Assembly: GCA_029263055.1 (NCBI GenBank)
Contig: JAJCYG010000107.1
Span: 33,230 to 97,229 of the forward strand
Length of the DNA stretch: 64,000 bases
Reading direction: 5' to 3'
Source of the DNA: Actinomycetes bacterium
Lineage (GTDB): Bacteria; Auribacterota; JAJCYG01
Made by a program: the position numbers and the translations under genes. Shown in pieces: positions 19,061-26,980 of this stretch; positions within the stretch are counted from its first letter, which is position 1; every line of letters begins with the position of its first letter. The notes below the pieces were generated by a model. That model made no database searches. It saw only the letters and a list, made by a program, of their open reading frames with translations, and was not told where the DNA came from.

Positions 19061-21200
19061 TTGAGTGAAGTGTCTTTTTTTCCTGTGCGGACTCTAATTC
19101 TGCGTTTGATTTATTAGGAACAATCACTGTAACAGTTGTCCCTTTCCCTACTTCACTATCTATTTGAACGCTTCCTAAATGGGCATCTACAATCTTCTTC
19201 ACAATGGTCAGTCCTAAACCAATTCCCCGATTATTGGTTGTAAAGAAGGGCTCAAAAGCACGTTCTAACTCCTCAACCGGCATCCCATTCCCATTATCAT
19301 GGAACTCAATCCGAATAAAATCAACCTTTTCTTTTGAGCTGCCAAAAACTTTTTGGTTTTCTTTTTTCACCCGAACATCAACTTGCCCGCCATCATCCAT
19401 AGCTTGAACAGCATTCCGGAAGCAATTGTAAAAAACCTTTTTCATGTTTTCTGTATCAAGCTCCATGGTGATTCCTTCTAAATCAAACTCTTTTGTGAAG
19501 GCGACATTTTCTCGCTCTTCTGCAGGAATCATGGCAATGGCATCATCAAAAATTCGGTCCAAACCAATTGGCACACGATACAACTCTAAGTTTTGAGCAA
19601 AAAAGTTTAAGTTATCAACCAAGACTGTTAAGCGATCCACTTCGTGGTTCACAATGGCATAAAAATCAGTACGGAATTGTTCATCAGAGTATTTGTCTGG
19701 CAAAAGCTGAGTAAAGGTTCTAATGGAAACCAAACAGTTCTTTAACTCATGGGAGCTGCGCATCGCCACTTTGTTCACAAACTTCATATGATCTTGATGA
19801 CGGCTCCACTCACGTTGTTTTTGAATATCAGTCAGATCAGCAAACACAATCACACACCCTAAGGTCTCCCCTTTATTCCCCTTGAGTTGAGAGGTACTGA
19901 TTCCAATGGGACGATCGCTGTTTGGCAAAGTCACTTCATGACGGTGAAAGCTCTTTCCATCAATCAATGTTTCGCGTAACACATCAGAAAAAGGACTGGG
20001 CAAAATACGAAAGTTTTGAAAGAGCGCGTCATTAGCCCCAATCCCTAAAATTTCTTCGGCTTTAGGATTAAAGGTTTTGATCTCTTCCTTATTATCAACC
20101 GTAATCACTCCGCTCAACACATTGGTGAGCACACTGTCTAAATAACGTTTCTGAACACTCAACACGCTGTAAAGGCGAGCATTTTCAACGGCAATCGCAA
20201 TTTGACCACATAAAGAAAACAAAAAGGTTAAATCAGATTCAGTTAAAGGCGTTCCACTCACTTTATTGTTACAAACCAAAAAGCCAACTAACTTCCCTTT
20301 TACAAAAAGCGGAACAGCCACTTCACATTGCAAATTATCGAGCTCGCGTTGCACTTCTAATGGTTGCGATCCAGAAGCAACACTATTGCTTCCAGTACGA
20401 TAAAGAATGGTTCCTTGATTGGCCAAAGAAGAGACTAAAACAGAGTGACGGCTCATCACCTTTTCAAACTGCTCATCAGGAATCCCAACTCCCCCTCTTA
20501 AGACAAATGATCCCACTCCCAATTCATCGAGAAACAATCCCATTCGACTCACATGAAAATAATCTTTTAACACCATTAAGGCTAAAGGAATCAATTGATC
20601 TAAATCTTGACTGGCAGATAAAATCCGTGAAAAGTTTTTGATCACATCGCGGTGGTTTTGTGTTTTAGGTTCTAAGACTTCTCTTAAAACTGTTTTAAAA
20701 TTTTCTTCTTGGCTCCCTTTTCGAACCAACTCCATATTTAATAACTGCCGGGTTTCAGATAAATCTCGTCTTAGATTTCTCTTTTCTAAAGAACGACGAA
20801 TAAAACGTGGCAAGAGATCTTGAAGTTCACTATCTAAAATAAAATCATCCGCTCCTAAAGCAACGACGGTATGCCCCAAACCTTGCTCTTCTTTTGATAG
20901 ACAAGCCAAGATAGGAAGTTCTGGATGGGCATCTTTAATGCGACGGATTAATGGCAAACCTTCTGGAGATTGAAAACGGGTATCTAAAAGCAAGATCTCA
21001 CCCAAAACACCTCTTTCAATCAATTCTTCTTGGGAAGTAACTGTGCTAAATCGATAGGAAGTGACTCCAAACCACTCTTTAAGCTGTTTAAAGAGATCTA
21101 GATTGGAGGAAAAAAGAGAGATGTGAGTCACCTCTTTTTTTGACGAATGATAGGGATTTAATGCATAAGGGTTGTCCATAAAACCACTCTTTGAGATCAA
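19029..21200 (-). CDS. Sensor histidine kinase with N-terminal receiver-like domain, GAF, PAS, HisKA and HATPase domains
   Basis: REC-like N-terminus (EILLLDTRF...), GAF (VAVPLFVKGKLVGFLVCNN), PAS (GVITVDNKEEIKTFNPKAEEILG), SSHELKNCLVSIRTFTQLLP, GIGLGLTIVKKIVDAH. Confidence 0.9.
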   Translation of the reverse strand: MISKSGFMDNPYALNPYHSSKKEVTHISLFSSNLDLFKQLKEWFGVTSYRFSTVTSQEELIERGVLGEILLLDTRFQSPEGLPLIRRIKDAHPELPILACLSKEEQGLGHTVVALGADDFILDSELQDLLPRFIRRSLEKRNLRRDLSETRQLLNMELVRKGSQEENFKTVLREVLEPKTQNHRDVIKNFSRILSASQDLDQLIPLALMVLKDYFHVSRMGLFLDELGVGSFVLRGGVGIPDEQFEKVMSRHSVLVSSLANQGTILYRTGSNSVASGSQPLEVQRELDNLQCEVAVPLFVKGKLVGFLVCNNKVSGTPLTESDLTFLFSLCGQIAIAVENARLYSVLSVQKRYLDSVLTNVLSGVITVDNKEEIKTFNPKAEEILGIGANDALFQNFRILPSPFSDVLRETLIDGKSFHRHEVTLPNSDRPIGISTSQLKGNKGETLGCVIVFADLTDIQKQREWSRHQDHMKFVNKVAMRSSHELKNCLVSIRTFTQLLPDKYSDEQFRTDFYAIVNHEVDRLTVLVDNLNFFAQNLELYRVPIGLDRIFDDAIAMIPAEERENVAFTKEFDLEGITMELDTENMKKVFYNCFRNAVQAMDDGGQVDVRVKKENQKVFGSSKEKVDFIRIEFHDNGNGMPVEELERAFEPFFTTNNRGIGLGLTIVKKIVDAHLGSVQIDSEVGKGTTVTVIVPNKSNAELESAQEKKTLHSNESTPQNTNS

Positions 21201-21301
21201 AAATATAAGTTAGATAATACTTCATACATCCCTAATTTGCAAGTCTTAAAAGAAAAAGGTGAAAGGAAGTCTGGCTAGAAAAGCAACTTGCTGGTCACAG
21301 G

Positions 21302-22045
21302 CTACTTATAGATTGGCAGAATGATTGAAAAGGCGGTTCCTGAGGAGGTACTTTTCACCTTAATCTCCCCATTATGGTCTTGGACAATCTGCTGGCAGAT
21401 TGAGAGCCCCAAGCCCGAACCTTTATGTTTTGTGCTGAAAAAGGGCTCAAAAATCTTCTCTAAATTCTCTTTTGTAATCCCAGGTCCATTATCTGAAAAG
21501 CGGGTTTCAACTTTAGTTTTATTAACCAAAGTTGAAATTTCAAGCTGTCCCCCATTGTGCATGGCTTGAATACTATTTAAGGCGATATTAGTAAAAACAC
21601 GTGAAATTTGTTCTCGATCTGCTTTAACACTAAAAGCTTCTTTAGACTCTTTTGTCACCACATCGACATTCGTGTCTTTAGATTGAAGAGATAAAAGATC
21701 TAACGTATGTTTAACAAGTTCATCCACTTGGACTTTTTCAAAAACAGGTTTTTTAGGTCGAGCAAAGTCTAAAAGCTGGGTCACTAATTCATTAATGCGT
21801 TCTACTTCTCTTTTAACAACTAAAGAAAAGTTTCCTCGAAATTCTTCATCTTCGTATTTGGTTGGAAGGAGATCAAAAAAAGTTTTAACAGCCACAAGTG
21901 GATTTTTAATTTCGTGGGCAATACTAGAAGCCATGGTTCCCAATATAGAGAGCTTCTTGCTTTGAGCAAGCTCTTGCTTGAGTTCTTTTAGTTCTTCTTT
22001 TAACTTCTTGTTTTCACTTAAGAGTGTGTCACTCTTGCTATCCAT
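21302..22045 (-). CDS. Sensor histidine kinase (cytoplasmic, HisKA-HATPase)
   Basis: SSIAHEIKNPLVAVKTFFDLLPTKY, HKGSGLGLSICQQIVQDHNG; no transmembrane segment seen. Confidence 0.92.
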   Translation of the reverse strand: MDSKSDTLLSENKKLKEELKELKQELAQSKKLSILGTMASSIAHEIKNPLVAVKTFFDLLPTKYEDEEFRGNFSLVVKREVERINELVTQLLDFARPKKPVFEKVQVDELVKHTLDLLSLQSKDTNVDVVTKESKEAFSVKADREQISRVFTNIALNSIQAMHNGGQLEISTLVNKTKVETRFSDNGPGITKENLEKIFEPFFSTKHKGSGLGLSICQQIVQDHNGEIKVKSTSSGTAFSIILPIYK

Positions 22046-22097
22046 TGAATATTTCCCCTCAGGTAAGGAGCCAGTTTAAAGTAAATAGGGGTCAAAA

Positions 22098-23489
22098 TCA
22101 ATCAGTTATCGCTGCCCCAGCTATCTCGAGTTTGTCCATTTTGTATTTAAGAATCCGTCTTGTTGTGTTCAAACGCTCGGCAGCTTTTCCAATAACCCCT
22201 TCACTCTGCTTCATCGCATCTAAAATAAGTTTACGCTCAAAAGAGTCGCAGGCGCTTTCTAAAGAAAAAGCCCCTTCTAACTGGGCAGCCTTATGATCTT
22301 GAAAGCTATCGCTCTGAACCAATTGGCTGCGAAAATGAGCAGCCTTAATCTCAGGCTCTTCTACAGTCACAAGCAAACGCTCAAGACAGTTTTCTAGCTC
22401 GCGCACATTTCCAGGCCAATCATAAAGCATAAATGATTGAATCAAATCACTTGATAATGATTTCACAGAAGTTTGCACTTTTTGAGAAAGCTTACGAAAA
22501 AAGTGCTGAGCTAAGATCGGAATATCTTCACAACGCTGCCGCAATGGAGGCAGATTAATAGGAATGACATGAATTCGGTAAAAAAGATCTTTTCGAAACG
22601 TCCCCTCTTTAACCATCTGAGCCAAATCACGGTGAGTGGCTGTGACGATACGCACATTAACTCGAATTTGCTCACTTCCCCCAACCCGACGAAATTCTCG
22701 TTCTTGAATCACGCGCAAAAGTTTCGCTTGTATTTCTAAAGGGAGCTCACCTATTTCATCTAGAAAAAGAGTTCCACCATCAGCTAATTCAAAGGCTCCT
22801 TTTCGACGCTGAACAGCCCCTGTAAAAGATCCTTTTTCATGCCCACACAATTCACTTTCCATTAACTCTTTGGGAATGGAGGAACAATCCACAGGAATAA
22901 AGGCCCCATGTTTTCGAATACCGTTGTAATGAATCGCACGTGCAACCAACTCCTTACCGGTTCCACTTTCACCACACAAAAGAACAGTGGTGTCTTGATT
23001 CATAACCTGCGCCATAGAACGATACACTCTATCCATGGCTTGGCACTTGCCAATGATATTTTCAAACTGGTAAATACGAGTCACTTCTTGTTCTAGTTTG
23101 AGTACTTTTTCTTTGAGATCTTTTTCAGTAATGGCTCGATCAACCAGAAGCGTTAATTCATCCACATTAAAAGGCTTTAAAAAGTAGTCAATCGCCCCCA
23201 GCTTCATTGCTTCCACAGCTGCACGGGTCTCTTGAACCGCTGTAAGCATCATAATCGGCACATCTGGAGCAATGGCTTTCATCTCTTCTAAAAGGTCTAG
23301 ACCTGAGACATCTGGCAAGCGCATATCTAAAACCACTAAATCAAACATCTGACTTCTAAAACTTCGCAGACAAGTCTGCCCATCTTCAGCAAAACAGAGA
23401 TCATATTTAGATTTGAGAATCACAGAAAGCGATTCCCGTACGGAAGAATCATCATCCACAACTAATATCTTTCTCTTTAAAGCACTCAT
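22098..23489 (-). CDS. NtrC-family sigma54-dependent response regulator
   Basis: REC ILVVDDDSSVRESL, AAA+ GESGTGKELVARAIHYNG, GSFTGA variant of GAFTGA, HTH KAAERLNTTRRILKYKMDKLEI. Confidence 0.94.
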   Translation of the reverse strand: MSALKRKILVVDDDSSVRESLSVILKSKYDLCFAEDGQTCLRSFRSQMFDLVVLDMRLPDVSGLDLLEEMKAIAPDVPIMMLTAVQETRAAVEAMKLGAIDYFLKPFNVDELTLLVDRAITEKDLKEKVLKLEQEVTRIYQFENIIGKCQAMDRVYRSMAQVMNQDTTVLLCGESGTGKELVARAIHYNGIRKHGAFIPVDCSSIPKELMESELCGHEKGSFTGAVQRRKGAFELADGGTLFLDEIGELPLEIQAKLLRVIQEREFRRVGGSEQIRVNVRIVTATHRDLAQMVKEGTFRKDLFYRIHVIPINLPPLRQRCEDIPILAQHFFRKLSQKVQTSVKSLSSDLIQSFMLYDWPGNVRELENCLERLLVTVEEPEIKAAHFRSQLVQSDSFQDHKAAQLEGAFSLESACDSFERKLILDAMKQSEGVIGKAAERLNTTRRILKYKMDKLEIAGAAITD

Positions 23490-23505
23490 ACAAACACCTA
23501 CTTTC

Positions 23506-23532
23506 TACAAATATGTATATTTTTTGTACAAA
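23506..23532. promoter_or_regulatory. Two adjacent dyads (TACA-AATA-TGTA and TTTGTACAAA) upstream of the 22098-23489 regulator gene; candidate operator
   Basis: TACAAATATGTA at 23506-23517 is identical to the core of the 17641-17656 palindrome; perfect 10-bp dyad TTTGTACAAA at 23523-23532. Confidence 0.45.
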
Positions 23533-23707
23533 TCTGGATAAATAATAGTTTAATTACTTATAAATGTCAATTTATAAAAATAATGATATGTATTACTTTA
23601 ACAATATAAAAACGTATAAAACATATAAACCACTATAAACAAGCAATTTAGTCACTTTATAGAGATGATTATAGTTAAATTATTTATCTTTAAAGATAGA
23701 TATCAGG

Positions 23708-24325
23708 TTAGTCCTGAAACTTGATTTCTATAGAAAGGAGTTTTTCGGAAGGATCCATTGAAGATGGGAATGGTTTAAAAGAACGGGATGCTTCGTGAAC
23801 CGTGGTAATAGCCGCTTCATTTAAGAAACCATACTCAGACCGATGTTCTTCTGGAATAAAGACTTTGCCTAATACTCCAGTAGCATTGAGCACAAAATAG
23901 ACACGCACGGTTTCGGAAAGCTTCATTCCCTTTGCTTCTTGCGGCAAGGTTGCCTGGGATAAGATCTGCTGTTGAATGTCTTGAAGATAAGCTTGCGGCG
24001 TCATTTCAAGCTTTGCCTTCTTAGGCGTTTTAACTGGTTTGGCAAAAACTGGCTGCGATACAGGTTGAGATTGAACCGGTTCTATAGAACGGGGTTGAGA
24101 CTTAGGAGGATAGGTCACCCAGCCAGATCCTACCTCTTCTGTAGGCAAGACCTCAATCGGTTCTTTTTTACGAAACAGGCCTGTCACAGAGTTGGAAACC
24201 CCTTTCCCCATTCGAGAAAAGATATTTGGTTTTCGATCTGGATCCGCATCTCTTTTAAACCAAGCGGCTGACGTTGCAGCAGGCATACTCAAAATAAGAA
24301 TCAATAAAACGAAAGTCGTTTTCAT
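23708..24325 (-). CDS. Exported protein with a TonB-C-like C-terminus
   Basis: Signal peptide; C-terminal VYFVLNATGVLGKVFIPEEHRSEYGFLNEAAITTVHEASRSFKPFPSS resembles the TonB/TolA C-terminal fold pattern. Confidence 0.6.
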   Translation of the reverse strand: MKTTFVLLILILSMPAATSAAWFKRDADPDRKPNIFSRMGKGVSNSVTGLFRKKEPIEVLPTEEVGSGWVTYPPKSQPRSIEPVQSQPVSQPVFAKPVKTPKKAKLEMTPQAYLQDIQQQILSQATLPQEAKGMKLSETVRVYFVLNATGVLGKVFIPEEHRSEYGFLNEAAITTVHEASRSFKPFPSSMDPSEKLLSIEIKFQD

Positions 24326-24333
24326 TTTTATCC

Positions 24334-24972
24334 CTAACTGGTTGAAAGCCCGAATTTTCTTTTTTTCAATCCAATTTCATAAAGCAAATCTTGTACTGAA
24401 AAAAGAATATGAGCGCGAAACTCACCTTTTAGCACTTCTGCCTTATTTGAGAGCCATCTTTTTAGAGTTTTACCTGGGCTCAACTTATCACGAGAAAAAA
24501 CCCACATTGCTTTTTCCCCACCCGGCGTTCTCCCATAGACTTTCCAGTAAAAAAAGGCTCGCGGCAAAGGATCTAATCCTTTTTGAACAAGGCTATAGTC
24601 TAGCACATCAACATCAAAAATAAAATCAGGGGGTGTTTGCTCAAAATCAGCTTCTTGAATCACTTTAAAATCACCCACTTGCTCTAAAGCGTTTTTAAAT
24701 TCATTATAAGCCACTTTGGGAATTGAAAAATCACGTAGAGCTAATTCCATTCGATCACTGGTATTTTGGTCTTTTTCAATTGCTTTTTTATTAAAACGGT
24801 TTAAACCCATTTTTTTACTTCTGGCGTAATAAACTTTTAAGTCAGGGGCATTGATTTGAACTCGAATACCAATTGTGGCAACCCCCTCTTTCCAATCTTT
24901 TTTTGGCGCTCCAAAACCAAACAGAGTGACTCCCATCAATAAAAGTATCCAAAATGAATGTTTTGTTTTCAT
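24334..24972 (-). CDS. Hypothetical exported protein
   Basis: Signal-like N-terminus (SFWILLLMGVTLFGFG); no family recognised; adjacent to similarly oriented small exported proteins. Confidence 0.6.
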   Translation of the reverse strand: MKTKHSFWILLLMGVTLFGFGAPKKDWKEGVATIGIRVQINAPDLKVYYARSKKMGLNRFNKKAIEKDQNTSDRMELALRDFSIPKVAYNEFKNALEQVGDFKVIQEADFEQTPPDFIFDVDVLDYSLVQKGLDPLPRAFFYWKVYGRTPGGEKAMWVFSRDKLSPGKTLKRWLSNKAEVLKGEFRAHILFSVQDLLYEIGLKKRKFGLSTS

Positions 24973-24980
24973 AAATAACC

Positions 24981-25388
24981 TTAATTCTCAGGCGTAATGT
25001 ATTTATCAAACTCTGAAACACGTCCGGAAAAAAAGAAAAAAAGCTGAGTCGCGCTTTCTTTAAGACGCCTTCGAGCTGATTTTTTAACAAATTCTATTTT
25101 TTCTTTTTCTTCTAGAGGAAATGTCTGGAGAATTTCATTTGGTTTAAAATAAACCTGAACACCTTGATGAACCAACAACAATGAACCATTCTTTTGCGCT
25201 GTCAAACTCCCTTTTAACAAATCCCCTTTGACAGTCTTCATTTGAACATACTCTTTATTCATCTCTTCGGTATAAAAAGTCCGGTACTGTTTCCACCCCA
25301 ATAATGAGAGAAAAACTAACATCACACAGGCCAATACAATAAAAAAAGCTCTTAGTTTTTTAAAAAATTGAGACCATGCAGTTCCCAT
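24981..25388 (-). CDS. Hypothetical single-pass membrane-anchored protein
   Basis: N-terminal TM (FFIVLACVMLVFLSLLGW); 135 aa; no family recognised. Confidence 0.6.
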   Translation of the reverse strand: MGTAWSQFFKKLRAFFIVLACVMLVFLSLLGWKQYRTFYTEEMNKEYVQMKTVKGDLLKGSLTAQKNGSLLLVHQGVQVYFKPNEILQTFPLEEKEKIEFVKKSARRRLKESATQLFFFFSGRVSEFDKYITPEN

Positions 25389-25402
25389 AAAAAACGCACC
25401 TT

Positions 25403-26926
25403 TTATACGGTCAGCTCAGTACCTTGCTGATAAGAAAAGACTTTAAATTCTTCTATGTGAAGTTTTTCATTTTTATTTAAATGAACTTTGATTTGGTATT
25501 TATCTTCTAATTCTCGAATCGTTTCAGAAGATTTTTCTTTAAAATAGCTGTAATTAGCTGGATGCAATTCAACGTGAAGGTCTTCAGCTTTTTCAACAAG
25601 CAGATGAGCTATTCGACGAGAGATTTCAATACTCATGGTCTCTTTTGTTTTGACGACTCCACTTCCATCACAATAGCTACATTCAGTATAAACCTCTTTT
25701 GCTAAGGTCTCTTTGATCCGCTGACGCGTCATTTCAACAAGGCCAATATCAGAAAGAGGCAAAACATTGGTTTTAGCTCGATCTTTTCGAATCGCATTTT
25801 TCAATCTTTTAAGCACTGCTTTTTGATTTTGACGTGAGAGCATATCAATAAAGTCGATAATAATAATTCCACCAATGTTACGCAATCGCAACTGGCGAGC
25901 CACTTCATCAGCCGCTTCAATATTGGTTCGAGAAACAGTATCTTCTAAGGAATCTTTCCCAACATTACGCCCGGAGTTCACATCAATGGCCACCAATGCT
26001 TCTGTACGGTCAATAACCAAATATCCCCCGCACTTCAACCATACTTTTCGGCGATTCATTTTATTCAGTTCTTTATCCAAACTATAATTCTCAAATAGAG
26101 ATTGCTCTCCTTCGTAAAGTTCAACTTTATCGTTCATACCTTGAAAGAGGCTTCCAATAAAACTTCGAACACGTCGATACTCTTCTCGAGAATCAACCAC
26201 AACGCGATCAATTTCTTCAGTCAAGGAATCGCGCACTGTTTTTAACACTAAGTCTAATTCACCATGAATAAAGGAAGGGCACGTTGCCCCTTTGATTTTC
26301 TTTCTAATCTCTTTCCACGTGTTGTAAAGGTAACGAATATCTTTAGCAAATTCATTACGGTCAGTCCCTTCACTCACAGTCCGAACAATTAATCCCATTG
26401 ATTTAGGTAGACGTACTTTTGATAAGAATTCTTTTAAACGAACACGCTCGTTGCGTTCTTGAATACGGCGAGAAACCCCTCGAATAGGATCAAAAGGGAG
26501 TAAAACTAAGAAACGACCCGGAAGACTGATATGAGTAGAAAGCCGAACCCCTTTAGTACTAATCGGCTCTTTAACCACCTGAACTAAGATCTCTTGCCCT
26601 GGTTTGAGCAAATCAGCAATATTAGGCAAACCTTTGGAGTGCTTCTTGCCCCGCTCTTTGACTGTTTCAATGGCTTCATCTGCAGCCACATCCGCAGCTC
26701 CAGAGATCACATCTGAAACATGCAAAAAGCCATTTTTTCCAAGTCCAACGTCAACAAACGCTGCTTGAATACCTGGCACCACATTTTCAACTCGTCCTTT
26801 ATAAATATTTCCAGCTAAACGGGCTTCAGTGCCCCGCTCTATGTAATATTCCTCAAGGACATTGTTCTCCAAAAAAGCAATTCGCTTTTCTTGGTTTTCA
26901 ACACTAACCAAAATTTGTTTAGACAT
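25403..26926 (-). CDS. rng: Ribonuclease E/G family protein (Rng-like)
   Basis: S1-type N-terminus (GNIYKGRVENVVPGIQAAFVDVGLGKNGFLHVSD), VAIDVNSGR, IIIDFIDM, CSYCDGSG zinc-link. Confidence 0.92.
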   Translation of the reverse strand: MSKQILVSVENQEKRIAFLENNVLEEYYIERGTEARLAGNIYKGRVENVVPGIQAAFVDVGLGKNGFLHVSDVISGAADVAADEAIETVKERGKKHSKGLPNIADLLKPGQEILVQVVKEPISTKGVRLSTHISLPGRFLVLLPFDPIRGVSRRIQERNERVRLKEFLSKVRLPKSMGLIVRTVSEGTDRNEFAKDIRYLYNTWKEIRKKIKGATCPSFIHGELDLVLKTVRDSLTEEIDRVVVDSREEYRRVRSFIGSLFQGMNDKVELYEGEQSLFENYSLDKELNKMNRRKVWLKCGGYLVIDRTEALVAIDVNSGRNVGKDSLEDTVSRTNIEAADEVARQLRLRNIGGIIIIDFIDMLSRQNQKAVLKRLKNAIRKDRAKTNVLPLSDIGLVEMTRQRIKETLAKEVYTECSYCDGSGVVKTKETMSIEISRRIAHLLVEKAEDLHVELHPANYSYFKEKSSETIRELEDKYQIKVHLNKNEKLHIEEFKVFSYQQGTELTV

Positions 26927-26980
26927 AATAGATCCCTTTTCTCATCTAATTCTTCAGACTCCGTGCTAAAATAGCCAGCT

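Noticed and set aside
21241-21301. Short AGCAA-C-TTGCT dyad as a terminator of the kinase at 19029-21200 or 21302-22045
   Set aside because: Only 5 bp with a weak T-tract; insufficient to call.
24192-24623. 143-aa plus-strand ORF
   Set aside because: Antisense across two minus-strand genes with signal peptides; no start context or domain.
24842-25090. 82-aa minus-strand ORF
   Set aside because: Alternative frame overlapping two better-supported co-oriented ORFs.
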